From the NCBI GenBank assembly GCA_013141115.1, contig JABFRP010000002.1:372001-436000 (forward strand): a stretch of 64,000 nucleotides of DNA. The letters run 5' to 3'. The notes under the pieces are model-generated. The model searched no databases and had not been told where the DNA came from. It saw nothing but the letters and a program-made list of their open reading frames with translations. Within the stretch, counting starts at the first letter, position 1. Every line of letters begins with the position of its first letter. Both the position numbers and the translations under genes were made by a program. The DNA comes from Ferruginibacter sp. GTDB lineage: Bacteria > Bacteroidota > Bacteroidia > Chitinophagales > Chitinophagaceae. Shown piece by piece: positions 54,379 to 63,681 of the stretch.

Positions 54379-54818
54379 ATGAAGAAACTGATTATAGTAC
54401 TTGCCGTGGGTATGATCGCTTCGGACGCTATGGCACAAGTGGGTAAGAAAGCGGCTCCCCCGCCACCGCCACCGCCCCAGGAATTAAGAGATAAACCCAT
54501 TCCGCCACCACCTCCGCCGCCAGTTATGCCGGCTCATGATGTGGATCTTGCTGCACCGCCACCCCCACCTCCTCCGCCACCAAAGCCACCGGTTGCCGGC
54601 AAGGTAAAGTTTACGCCACCGGTAATTGTAAATGAAAAGGTTACGCTATTGTGGTAAAACAAACCAAAGAAGAACCGATTATTTTATTAAAGAAGAAAGG
54701 CATAACACAGAAAATACGAATGAGTGTTTGGAACGCAAAGCCTGCATATTTTGAAAATAAGTATGGCAAATTGCCACCACCCCCTCCTCCTCCGCCTGCG
54801 CCACCTGCAAAGGAATAA
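54379..54818 (+). pseudogene. Secreted proline-rich protein, apparent frameshift
   Basis: From ATG 54379 (MKKLIIVLAVGMIASDAMAQ, a signal peptide) a frame with poly-proline runs ends at TAA 54655-54657 after VNEKVTLLW. In the -1 frame the sequence continues as YAIVVKQTKEEPI, KPAYFENKYGKL and a final PPPPPPPPAPPAKE to TAA 54816-54818. The same proline style on both sides shows one gene broken near the GAAAAGG at 54632, by mutation, sequencing error or possibly frameshifting. Function unknown; a periplasmic or cell-envelope role is likely. The ATG at 54337 is less likely as start. Confidence 0.7.
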
Positions 54819-54840
54819 AATATAAACACCGTGAAAACGA

Positions 54841-54870
54841 AAGCCCTCCCCAAAAAATTGAGGAGGGCTT
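54841..54870. terminator. Hairpin between the proline-rich gene and iscA
   Basis: AAGCCCTCC, A-rich loop, GGAGGGCTT. Followed by AATTATTT on plus and TCGTTTTC on minus, so a moderate bidirectional terminator for the convergent genes. Confidence 0.7.
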
Positions 54871-54890
54871 AATTATTTAATCAGTAAAAA

Positions 54891-55247
54891 TTATACAGAG
54901 AAACTTTCGCCACAACCGCAGCTGCGGCTGGCATTGGGGTTATTAAAAAAGAACCCTTTACCATTCAATCCATCACTAAACTCCAATTCGGTATTTACCA
55001 AGTATAAAAAACTCTTCAGGTCGCAAACCATTTTAATGCCTTTATCTTCAAATACCTGGTCCATTGGCTTTACTTCATTATCAAAATCCATTTTATAGCT
55101 TAGACCACTACACCCACCACCCACAACACCTACCCTTAAAAAATAAGAAGGGTCATCGGCTATACCTGCATCTGTCATCAGGTTAATCACTTTGGCTTTT
55201 GCTTTATCGCTTATAAATATCGAATTTTCTGTTGCTACTTCTGCCAT
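54891..55247 (-). CDS. Iron-sulfur assembly A-type carrier (IscA/SufA/ErpA)
   Basis: 118 residues. The three cysteines that bind the cluster are in GGGCSGLSY and the C-terminal SCGCGESF. A-type carriers pass Fe-S clusters to target proteins. It ends the isc group, 12 bases after iscU. Confidence 0.92.
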   Translation of the reverse strand: MAEVATENSIFISDKAKAKVINLMTDAGIADDPSYFLRVGVVGGGCSGLSYKMDFDNEVKPMDQVFEDKGIKMVCDLKSFLYLVNTELEFSDGLNGKGFFFNNPNASRSCGCGESFSV

Positions 55248-55259
55248 CTTTATTGCATT

Positions 55260-55679
55260 TTAGTGAACTACACTTTCTTCAAATTTAATGGCGTCCATGC
55301 CATTTTTTACACGGTAATCGTTGATAGCTGCTTTAATAGCATCTTCAGCCAATACCGAACAATGAATTTTTACCGGTGGCAGATTTAACTCCTCCACGAT
55401 ATCCATGTTATCAATTTTCAATGCTTCGTCAACAGATTTGCCTTTCAGCCATTCGGTAGCCAAAGAAGAAGATGCAATTGCAGAACCACAACCAAAGGTT
55501 TTAAATTTAGCGTCGGTAATCATACCTGTTGCATTATCTACTTCAATTTGCAAACGCATTACGTCACCACATTCTGGTGCACCCACTAAACCCGTACCCA
55601 CACTTTTGCTTGCTTTATCCAGCGTACCAACATTTTTTGGATTTTGGTAGTGATCTATAACTTTTTCTGAGTATGCCAT
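55260..55679 (-). CDS. iscU: Iron-sulfur scaffold IscU
   Basis: 139 residues. The cluster cysteines are in APECGDV, FGCGSAIASSS and KIHCSVLAED, and the YSEKVIDHYQNPKNVG start is typical. It builds [2Fe-2S] clusters with sulfur from IscS. The gap to iscS is 139 bases, far larger than the iscU-iscA gap, because of inserted repeat sequence. Confidence 0.95.
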   Translation of the reverse strand: MAYSEKVIDHYQNPKNVGTLDKASKSVGTGLVGAPECGDVMRLQIEVDNATGMITDAKFKTFGCGSAIASSSLATEWLKGKSVDEALKIDNMDIVEELNLPPVKIHCSVLAEDAIKAAINDYRVKNGMDAIKFEESVVH

Positions 55680-55702
55680 GATTAATAATTTGATAATTTG
55701 AT

Positions 55703-55816
55703 GATTAGCTAATATGCTAATTCTTTAAAATTGTTTCTGCCTATATTTATTTTAATCTTTTAATTGAAAGTTCTCGATTCATTAACTTATCAGCACATTG
55801 GCTAATTAGCTAATTC
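55703..55816. repeat. Imperfect inverted repeat inside the isc operon
   Basis: GATTAGCTAATATGCTAATT (55703-55722) is roughly matched by the reverse complement of TTGGCTAATTAGCTAATTC (55798-55816). About 75 bases without a gene lie between. The sequence is of the same TTAGCTAA/TTAGTTAA style as the repeat around the S23 gene at 13 kb. Confidence 0.5.
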
Positions 55817-55818
55817 AA

Positions 55819-57036
55819 TTAATGTGCTGCCCACTCGATTGTACTCAAATCAATGCCTTCCTTATACATTTCCCAAAGCGGACTCATTTCTCTTAATTTC
55901 AATACTGTTTCGCTAATTGCTTTAATAGTGTATTCAATTTCTTCGTCTGTTGTAAACCTGCTTAAGCCAAAACGTAGTGAGCTATGTGCCAGATCATCTC
56001 CCAAACCTAATGCCTTTAAAACATAGCTTGGTTCAAGTGAGGCAGAAGTACAGGCGCTTCCGCTGCTTAAGGCAATGTTTTTATTAAAGCCCATCAGCAA
56101 GCCTTCGCCTTCTACATGCTTAAAACTAATATTAGTTACATGTGGCAAACGATGTTCGGTACTACCATTTATATATGCCTCTTCCAGCTTCATTAATTCT
56201 GTTTCTAAATGATCTCTCATTTTAATAATGCGTTTGCTATCTGCTTCCATATCCAGCATACATATTTCGCAAGCTTTACCAAAGCCAACTATACCGGGTA
56301 CATTTAAAGTGCCGCTTCGCATGCCTCTCTCGTGGCCACCGCCATCCATTTGAGCAGTTACTTTTACTCTTGGATTTTTCCGGCGAACATATAATGCGCC
56401 TACGCCTTTTGGTCCGTACATTTTATGTGCAGTAAAAGCCATCAGGTCAATACCATCTTTATTAACATCCACCGGAATTTTGCCTACCGCCTGTGTACCA
56501 TCTGAAAAAACCAATACACCATGTTTACGGGCAATAGTGCTGATCTCTTTAATTGGCATTACAGTACCAATTTCGTTATTGGCATACATGATGGCAATAA
56601 GAATGGTTGTTGGCCTGATGGCTGCTTCCAGTTCTTTCAAATCAATTAAGCCATCCGCTTTTACCTGTAAATAAGTTACTTCTCCACCTAACTTTTCAAT
56701 ATGCTTGCAGGTATCCAAAACCGCTTTATGTTCGGTAGTAGCTGTAATTATATGATTGCCTTTGCTGGCATACATTTCATACACGCCTTTAATGCCCAGG
56801 TTATCCCCTTCCGTAGCACCGCTGGTAAAAATAATTTCTTTAGGATCGGCACCAATTAATTTAGCTACCTGCTCACGGGCATAATCCACCGCTTCCTCAG
56901 CTTCCCAACCAAAGGGATGGTTACGGCTGGCAGCATTGCCAAAGTGCTGTAAAAAATAGGGTGTCATTGCTTCCAGCACTCTTGGATCCATAGGTGTGGT
57001 TGCATTATTGTCTAAGTATATCGGTAATTTCAACAT
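55819..57036 (-). CDS. iscS: Cysteine desulfurase IscS
   Basis: 405 residues, the standard length. PLP lysine K205 is in [11 protein letters not shown]; the catalytic cysteine is in [25 protein letters not shown] starts the protein. It takes sulfur from cysteine for Fe-S cluster assembly on IscU. No iscR regulator is nearby, so control is probably different from that in E. coli. Confidence 0.95.
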   Translation of the reverse strand: MLKLPIYLDNNATTPMDPRVLEAMTPYFLQHFGNAASRNHPFGWEAEEAVDYAREQVAKLIGADPKEIIFTSGATEGDNLGIKGVYEMYASKGNHIITATTEHKAVLDTCKHIEKLGGEVTYLQVKADGLIDLKELEAAIRPTTILIAIMYANNEIGTVMPIKEISTIARKHGVLVFSDGTQAVGKIPVDVNKDGIDLMAFTAHKMYGPKGVGALYVRRKNPRVKVTAQMDGGGHERGMRSGTLNVPGIVGFGKACEICMLDMEADSKRIIKMRDHLETELMKLEEAYINGSTEHRLPHVTNISFKHVEGEGLLMGFNKNIALSSGSACTSASLEPSYVLKALGLGDDLAHSSLRFGLSRFTTDEEIEYTIKAISETVLKLREMSPLWEMYKEGIDLSTIEWAAH

Positions 57037-57070
57037 AAAGTCTATCTTTTTTGTTTCTGTCTGAATAACG

Positions 57071-57078
57071 CAAATTTA
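57071..57078 (-). promoter_or_regulatory. -7 promoter element for iscS
   Basis: On the minus strand TAAATTTG, fitting TAnnTTTG, 34 bases before the iscS start. No clear -33 box. Confidence 0.4.
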
Positions 57079-57167
57079 CTGCAAAAGGTTCTATTTTAGC
57101 TATCCCATTTAGCTGTTGGCTTTCATTTTACCGATTTCGTAAACAGGTATTATTAAATAAACAAACT

Positions 57168-57569
57168 ATGCTTAAACCAGAACATATTGGTATTGCTGTA
57201 AAAGAGCTGGCAATTTCTATTCCGTTGTTTGAAAAACTGCTGAATAGTCAGTGCTATAAGACAGAATTGGTAGAAACTGAAAAAGTGAACACGGCATTTT
57301 TTAAAGCTGGCGATACTAAGATAGAATTACTGGAAAGTATCGACCCCAACGGTGTAATTGCAAAATTTATCGAAAAAAAAGGCGAAGGCATGCACCATAT
57401 TGCTTTTGCCGTAACCGATATTTATGCCGAAATGGATAGGTTGAAAAACGAAGGTTTTGTATTGCTAAACGAAAGCCCAAAAGAAGGTGCAGATAATAAA
57501 ATAGTTTGTTTTCTGCATCCCAAAGGCACAAATGGTGTACTGATAGAATTGTGTCAGGAAAAACTATAG
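57168..57569 (+). CDS. mce: Methylmalonyl-CoA epimerase
   Basis: 133 residues, a single VOC-fold unit pair. Metal ligands are in EHIGIAV, MHHIAFAV and VLIELCQ, as in known epimerases. It converts S- to R-methylmalonyl-CoA in the propionate/succinate pathway and thus links with an acyl-CoA mutase, of which a cobalamin subunit is found at 29934. It is followed within 22 bases by the TPR gene. Confidence 0.92.
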   Translation: MLKPEHIGIAVKELAISIPLFEKLLNSQCYKTELVETEKVNTAFFKAGDTKIELLESIDPNGVIAKFIEKKGEGMHHIAFAVTDIYAEMDRLKNEGFVLLNESPKEGADNKIVCFLHPKGTNGVLIELCQEKL

Positions 57570-57574
57570 CTTTG
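57567..57574 (+). promoter_or_regulatory. -7 promoter element overlapping the mce stop
   Basis: TAGCTTTG fits TAnnTTTG and lies 17 bases before the TPR gene start. A TTG at 57549 is about 18 bases upstream, close to but not exactly at the -33 position. Confidence 0.35.
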
Positions 57575-57591
57575 CCAGCTAATTTTACTGA

Positions 57592-59352
57592 ATGAAAAAC
57601 ATTTTACTGATTTTATTACTGCTTGGTACCCTAAACTCTTTTGCTCAAAAAGATACTGCAATAATCAGGCTGGAAAAACAGTTGGCAAATACCCCAAACG
57701 TTTCGGATAAGTTAGATATTATTTTAAAAATTGCTGCAAAATACAATATTGAAAATCCAGCGGCCAGTGAAGATATTTTACGCAAAGGAATTTTTATTGC
57801 TGAAGAAAGCAGAGATAGAGAAATGATGATAAAAGCCAGGCGTATTGCAGGTGGTTTTTATACACAATTGGCAGGTTTAAAAGAATATTCAACAAAGGCA
57901 TTCAGCTATACTAACGAAGCATTAGAATTATGTAAGAAAGAAACAGGATTAGAGGTGGAGAAAACTGCCTGCAACATGCAACTAGCCAAGCTTTACCGTA
58001 ATACCGGCAATAATGACGCTGCAAAAAAACACAACGAAATTGCCAGTTCATTTGCAGAACAAACCAATAACGATTCCTTAATAGTTATTACCAAAATCAG
58101 CTATGGGCTTACCCAATTAGTAAATGGCGATAAATTAGAAGCGTTTAAAACTTTTATTGCTGCTCAAACAATAGCCGAAAAATCGAAACACAAAAACAAG
58201 GAAGGGCTACAGGTTATTGTGTACAACAGTTTAGCAGAGTTTTATAGAAGAATTGAAGATTATGATAAAGCGATAGATTACCAGTACAAATCTTTACACT
58301 ATTATAAAAAAAATAATAGTTTGGATGAAGTATTCAGCATAATGTTTTATATCGGGAGCAATTATATAGCAGCAAAAAAATACGATGCGGCTAAAAAAAT
58401 ATATGAAGATGAGATATTGCTGGCTGATAGTTTAAAAAGACCCGACAATAAAGTAAACGGCTATATAGGCATTTTAAATACTTTAATTACCGGCCCCGAA
58501 AAAGATAAGGCGATTGCCTATTTAAGAACTCATCCTGAAGTAAAAGCCAGCTTTGACAAAAGTAACATGGGCTACCAAATTGATTTTGGTACGGCACAAG
58601 CCTTTACAGTTTTAAAACAATACGATTCTGCAAAATATTATTTTGAAAAGACATTGCCCATATTTGAAAAACAAGGTAACACATTTACACTACCAGGCGT
58701 TTATTTACAATATTGCAAATTTTTGTACGAATCGGGCAGGGCTGAACAAGCCATTGATTATCTAAAAAAATCAATTGCAATTAACGACAGTTTAAAAAAC
58801 GCTGCTGCTAATAAAGATTTTTACGAAGCGCTGGATAGTTGTTATCAAAAAACAGGTGATTATAGAATGTCTGTTTTTTATAACGGTTTGTTCCAAAAAG
58901 CAAGATTTGATGAAGAAGAAAAAAGCAAAGCAAAAGATGTACTTGCAGTTGAAATAGACACAGAAAACAAGCGTAAAGAAAGATTAGATGCAGAAGCTGC
59001 AGAAGCCACCAAAGCAAGACACAACTGGCAGTACATGGGTATTGTATTAGGTATTATTTCCCTGTTTGTTTTGCTGGCAACATTTGGATTATTTAATGTA
59101 TCGCTTAAATGGGTAAGGTTTTTGGGGTTTATTTCATTTATATTCCTGTTTGAGTTTATAATACTGCTGGCTGATACCTGGATACATCATGCCACACACG
59201 GCGAACCCTGGAAGGTGCTGGCCATAAAAGTGGTACTGATTGCAATACTTTTACCATTGCATCATTACCTGGAGCATGCAGTGATTAAATATATTACAGA
59301 AAGAAAGCACAGAAAAGCCAGCCGCCTGGCAGGATCTAATGAGTTAAGTTAA
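57592..59352 (+). CDS. TPR-repeat membrane protein
   Basis: 586 residues. Signal peptide (ends NSFAQ), then TPR-like helical repeats over most of the length (for example DKAIDYQYKSLHYYKKN and AEQAIDYLKKSIAIND), a coiled-coil-like Lys/Glu/Ala-rich stretch (~455-480), and three membrane helices at the C-terminus (GIVLGIISLFVLLATFG, FISFIFLFEFIILLA, VVLIAILLPLHHYL). The layout is like the sensor part of Bacteroidota TPR histidine kinases but no kinase domain is present. Its stop overlaps the convergent MBL gene by 9 bases. Confidence 0.82.
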   Translation: MKNILLILLLLGTLNSFAQKDTAIIRLEKQLANTPNVSDKLDIILKIAAKYNIENPAASEDILRKGIFIAEESRDREMMIKARRIAGGFYTQLAGLKEYSTKAFSYTNEALELCKKETGLEVEKTACNMQLAKLYRNTGNNDAAKKHNEIASSFAEQTNNDSLIVITKISYGLTQLVNGDKLEAFKTFIAAQTIAEKSKHKNKEGLQVIVYNSLAEFYRRIEDYDKAIDYQYKSLHYYKKNNSLDEVFSIMFYIGSNYIAAKKYDAAKKIYEDEILLADSLKRPDNKVNGYIGILNTLITGPEKDKAIAYLRTHPEVKASFDKSNMGYQIDFGTAQAFTVLKQYDSAKYYFEKTLPIFEKQGNTFTLPGVYLQYCKFLYESGRAEQAIDYLKKSIAINDSLKNAAANKDFYEALDSCYQKTGDYRMSVFYNGLFQKARFDEEEKSKAKDVLAVEIDTENKRKERLDAEAAEATKARHNWQYMGIVLGIISLFVLLATFGLFNVSLKWVRFLGFISFIFLFEFIILLADTWIHHATHGEPWKVLAIKVVLIAILLPLHHYLEHAVIKYITERKHRKASRLAGSNELS

Positions 59353-59982
59353 ATACGGATTCTCTTGTTTCTCCTCACCAATAGTTGTTGCCGGCCCATG
59401 GCCGCTGTACACCACCGTTTCATCTGGCAAAACAAACAGTTTTTCTTTAATATTTTTTATCAATTGCTCATGGTTTCCGCCGGGCAGGTCGGTACGGCCA
59501 ATACTGCGATTGAAGAGTACATCGCCGCCAATTAAAAAATTTTGTTTAGCGCTGTAAAAGCAAATATGCCCCGGCGAATGGCCCGGTGCTTCTATTACTT
59601 TTAATTCATCCTTGCCTATTAAAATGGTATCCCCTTCCTTTAGAAAAATAAATTCGCCGGTATAATTATCAAAAGGCAGGTTGTACATTAACCCGCTGGT
59701 GGGTGCAAACTCCAGTACCACTTTTTCTTTTTCATGAATTTGAGCAACTAAACCGTAAGTTTCGGCGATATATTTATTACCAAAAATATGATCGAGGTGG
59801 CAATGGGTGTTAAGCAGCATTTTAGCAGTTAATCCACTCTGCCGGATAAATTGTGTAAGTTGTTCTTTTTCGGCATCAAAATAGCAGCCGGGATCAATAA
59901 TGGCGCAATTATTAAACTCATCGTACAGTAAATACGTATTTTCCTGTATGGGGCTAAAGACAAAGGATTTTATTTTTAACAT
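59344..59982 (-). CDS. Metallo-beta-lactamase-fold hydrolase (glyoxalase II-like)
   Basis: 212 residues. The metal motif THCHLDHIFG (HxHxDH) and later GHSPGHICFY, GDVLFNRSIGRTDLPGG and SGHGP are all present, typical of the hydroxyacylglutathione hydrolase-like group. It hydrolyses thioesters such as lactoyl-thiols, or is a persulfide-type enzyme; exact substrate unknown. Cytoplasmic. Confidence 0.9.
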   Translation of the reverse strand: MLKIKSFVFSPIQENTYLLYDEFNNCAIIDPGCYFDAEKEQLTQFIRQSGLTAKMLLNTHCHLDHIFGNKYIAETYGLVAQIHEKEKVVLEFAPTSGLMYNLPFDNYTGEFIFLKEGDTILIGKDELKVIEAPGHSPGHICFYSAKQNFLIGGDVLFNRSIGRTDLPGGNHEQLIKNIKEKLFVLPDETVVYSGHGPATTIGEEKQENPYLT

Positions 59983-60141
59983 TCGGCTTATAATTTTGAT
60001 TGGTATAATTTATTGCAAAACAACTAATTTTAAGGTATAAACGATTCTTTATACAAAGTAAACCGACTTTACTTAAATCGCCTGAAATATTACGAAAAGC
60101 ATTTTTGAAAAAAATTACAGATACAGATCAATAAAGACAAT

Positions 60142-63100
60142 ATGAAAATACCGACGAATACATGCGCCCTAACCGCTTCGATAAAAGTTGAAGAAAGGTA
60201 TAACGTACAAGAGTGCGACGCAACGATGCTTAGCAGGATTACTGCAGCTGGCTGCAAAATTTTTCTATTATCTCTTTTTGCATTTTGCATGCTGCCATTT
60301 ACTTTAAAAGCTCAGGTTAATGCGGTGGAGTTTGGAAAAAACCGGGTGCAGTTTAAAAAGTTTAAATGGCAATACTACCAAACCAAAAACTTTAATATTT
60401 ATTTTAACCAGGGCGGACAGGAGTTGGCAAAATTTGTGGCTCAAAGCGCCGAAAAAGAATTGCCCCAAATAGAGACTGCTGCTGAATACAGCTTACAACG
60501 CCGTGCCAATATTGTTTTATACAACAGCTATGCCGATATGGTGCAAAGCAATATTGGTTTAGGTATTGATTGGCAAAATAACAGCGGCGCCACTAAACTG
60601 GTAAACAATAAAATGGTGATTTATTTTGATGCCGACCATTACAAACTGCGGTATCAAATAAGAACGGGTATTGCAAAGGTATTAACCGATAATTTACTTT
60701 TTGGAGAAGACCTTGGAGAAGTGGCAGGCAACCAGGCTTTACTGGATTTGCCCAAATGGCTTACCGATGGCTACGCACAATACCTTGCCGAAAACTGGAG
60801 CACCGATCTGGATGATGAATTAAAAAGCGAAATACTGAGTGAAAATTATAAAAACTTCAGTCGCTTTGTTTTTGCAAGACCAGAAATTGCAGGCCATGCT
60901 TTTTGGTATTATATAGAAGAACGTTATAAAAAAGAAAACACCACTTACCTGTTGTACCTGGCACGCATTTATAAAAACCTGAACAAAGCCTGCATGCAGG
61001 TTTGTAAAAAGAAATTTAAAGATGTACTGGCAGAGTTTATGGAGTACCAGAATGAAAAATACTACAACGATATTACTAAAAGAAAACCTTACCCCAAAGG
61101 AAGTTATGTAGAAGGCTTTGATATTAATAAACGCATTGATTATTTCCGGTTTAATGTAAACCCTACAAAAAAGAGCAGGGCTTATGTAGTTACACAATTT
61201 AAAAAAGGTATTGTAAGGGTTATTTATAATGATGAAGATGTAAATAAAACTTTATTAAAATTTGGTGTTCGCAGCAGGCAAAATGAGATTAACCCTAATT
61301 ACCCATTAATTGCCTGGGACCCAAAAGGCACCAGGATTGCCGTACTATACACCACCGAAGGCAAAATAAACATGTTTGTGTATGATGCCATTACAAGAAT
61401 TAAACAATTTAAACTGGACTTAACGCAGCATTTTGACCTTGTGCAGGACATCAGCTATATCAACAACAGCAACACCTTATTAATTACTGCTGTTAAAAAC
61501 GGGCATACTGATATTTTTACTTTGGACCTGCAAAAAGAAAAAGTAAAACAAATTACAGATGATGTGTATGATGACCGTGACGCTTCTTTTGTAGCCTTTC
61601 CTAACAAAACCGGAATTCTATTTGCCAGCAACAGGCCCACACCTTATGCAAAAGGCGGCGATACCTCTTTACCCAGCAGTTATCATTACAATGTTTTTTT
61701 AGTGACCAATTTTGGTGATAAGCCAGAGCTTAATCAAATTACACAGCTATCCCATTTAAAATATGGCGATGCCCGTTCTCCTATGCAATACAATCAAAAT
61801 CACTTTACGTTTGTAAGCGACGAGAATGGCGTGGGTAACCGCTATGCAGGATTTTTTACCACTAAAGCTGAGGGCCTTGATACATTGGTTTTAATTGGTG
61901 CAGATATTTTACGCAACCCTTCTGCTAAAGAAGTAGACAGCACTTTAAAGCTGTATAAAAAAACTGATGTGGATTCCATTGCAGTAGTTGCTGTATCATC
62001 CGACTCGGCTTACACCTTTCCATTAACCAATTACGAAAGCAAATTGTACGAAACAAGGATTGCCGGTGATAATAACCAGGTGAGTGAAGTAACCCGGCAA
62101 AGCGATGAAAAAGTATTGTACAAACTAAAAATAAACGAAGATGCGTTGCGCCGTCGCAATATAAATGCACAGCCCACCGAATACATGAAAAAGAAAATGG
62201 CAGAATATAAAATTGCCAATATGCCTAAAGTAGTACCAGCAGATGCAACTGTTGATACCGCAAAAAAAGATGACGACTTTTTTCAGAGTGAATTTGCCAA
62301 CGAGAAAAAAGACAGCAGTGCAACAGCCAAAGCAATTTCCAATGATGAAACAGAAGGGGAAGCTGTTTTAAAGAGCATAAAACTTTTTCCATATAAGCCA
62401 CAAAAATTTTATGTAGAGAGTGGATCAGCAGGATTTAATAATTCTGTATTAATAAACAAATACCAGGTTTTTGGCGGTGCAAATCAATCGGGCCCTATAA
62501 GGCTGAGTACTTCTACACCACTTAATGGTTTGATACGTATTGGTACATCCGAATTAATGGAAGATGTAAAAATTACCGGAGCCTTTAAAATATCCAGTAA
62601 TTTAAAAGACAATGAGTGGTTTGCAAACTATCAAAATTTAAAAAGAAGAATTGACTGGGGAGCATCTTACTACAGAAATTCTGAAGCAGTATCTTTTAGT
62701 GATGGCACTGTAACATATCCCGGCAGAATATTTACCAACATATACCAAGGTAATATTTCCTATCCATTTGATACACATAAAAGCATTCGCTTTACCAGCG
62801 GTATAAGATCAGATAAGGCGGTTATGGGTGCAGTGGATCCTTTTTCGTTAGTATATCCAGACAGTAAAACTTTGTATTCCATTTCCCGTCTTGAATTTAT
62901 TTATGATAACACCTTAAACCCAACAATGAATATCTGGAACGGTTTACGTTACAAAGCATTTTTAGATTGGAACTACCAGGTAAATAAAGTAGTAAGTGCC
63001 GATGGGCCTCAAACATTTAATTTAGGATTTGATGCCCGTTACTACTACCCCATTTTTCAAAACTTTATCTGGGCAGGTAGAGCAGCGGGTGATTTTAGCT

Positions 63101-63666
63101 GGGGTAATCAAAAAATGATCTACTATTTAGGTGGTGTAGATGGCTGGTTAATGTTTGGACAAAATCAAAAAATCGATCCTAACACCGGCGGATTAATTAA
63201 AGAAAGATATTACAACAGCAACACTCCTGTTGCTACAGATCAGGACTATGCTTTTCAAAGTCTTGCTGTAAATATGAGGGGCTTTATACAAAATGTTGCC
63301 AATGGTAATAATGCTGTTGTAATTAACAGTGAGTTCAGGTTGCCTGTGTTCAGCACTTTATTTAAGCGCCCTATCAACAATGCGTTTTTACGTAATTTTC
63401 AACTGGTACAATTTACCGATTTAGGTACTGCGTGGAATGGCGGCTATAATAAAATAGGACGACCAAGTACTTATTACCTTAATGAAACCGGCGATGTTAC
63501 CCTTAAAGTAAAGGCAGGTGGTGTTGGGCCTTTTGCCGGTGGTTATGGTTTTGGTGCAAGAAGTACTTTGCTGGGTTATTTTTTAAAATTTGATGCAGGT
63601 TGGCCTATGAATGGCTTTTTTAAAGGCAAACCTATATTGTATTTTGCAATGGGATTAGATTTTTAA
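60142..63666 (+). CDS. Large outer-membrane protein: peptidase-like N-terminus, PD40 propeller, C-terminal barrel
   Basis: 1174 residues from ATG 60142, or 1146 from ATG 60226 (MLSRITAAGCKIFLLSLF), which gives a normal signal peptide and is preferred. After the signal come a ~250-residue region like MA-clan peptidases (LDLPKWLTDGYAQYLAENW, but the expected HExxH is absent), then TolB-like PD40 repeats (~350-560), a linker, and an outer-membrane barrel of BamA/FhaC type ending AMGLDF. It is a known Bacteroidota layout of unknown function, likely in outer-membrane processing or transport. It ends with a strong terminator. Confidence 0.82.
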   Translation: MKIPTNTCALTASIKVEERYNVQECDATMLSRITAAGCKIFLLSLFAFCMLPFTLKAQVNAVEFGKNRVQFKKFKWQYYQTKNFNIYFNQGGQELAKFVAQSAEKELPQIETAAEYSLQRRANIVLYNSYADMVQSNIGLGIDWQNNSGATKLVNNKMVIYFDADHYKLRYQIRTGIAKVLTDNLLFGEDLGEVAGNQALLDLPKWLTDGYAQYLAENWSTDLDDELKSEILSENYKNFSRFVFARPEIAGHAFWYYIEERYKKENTTYLLYLARIYKNLNKACMQVCKKKFKDVLAEFMEYQNEKYYNDITKRKPYPKGSYVEGFDINKRIDYFRFNVNPTKKSRAYVVTQFKKGIVRVIYNDEDVNKTLLKFGVRSRQNEINPNYPLIAWDPKGTRIAVLYTTEGKINMFVYDAITRIKQFKLDLTQHFDLVQDISYINNSNTLLITAVKNGHTDIFTLDLQKEKVKQITDDVYDDRDASFVAFPNKTGILFASNRPTPYAKGGDTSLPSSYHYNVFLVTNFGDKPELNQITQLSHLKYGDARSPMQYNQNHFTFVSDENGVGNRYAGFFTTKAEGLDTLVLIGADILRNPSAKEVDSTLKLYKKTDVDSIAVVAVSSDSAYTFPLTNYESKLYETRIAGDNNQVSEVTRQSDEKVLYKLKINEDALRRRNINAQPTEYMKKKMAEYKIANMPKVVPADATVDTAKKDDDFFQSEFANEKKDSSATAKAISNDETEGEAVLKSIKLFPYKPQKFYVESGSAGFNNSVLINKYQVFGGANQSGPIRLSTSTPLNGLIRIGTSELMEDVKITGAFKISSNLKDNEWFANYQNLKRRIDWGASYYRNSEAVSFSDGTVTYPGRIFTNIYQGNISYPFDTHKSIRFTSGIRSDKAVMGAVDPFSLVYPDSKTLYSISRLEFIYDNTLNPTMNIWNGLRYKAFLDWNYQVNKVVSADGPQTFNLGFDARYYYPIFQNFIWAGRAAGDFSWGNQKMIYYLGGVDGWLMFGQNQKIDPNTGGLIKERYYNSNTPVATDQDYAFQSLAVNMRGFIQNVANGNNAVVINSEFRLPVFSTLFKRPINNAFLRNFQLVQFTDLGTAWNGGYNKIGRPSTYYLNETGDVTLKVKAGGVGPFAGGYGFGARSTLLGYFLKFDAGWPMNGFFKGKPILYFAMGLDF

Positions 63667-63681
63667 ACACTACTTATAATT

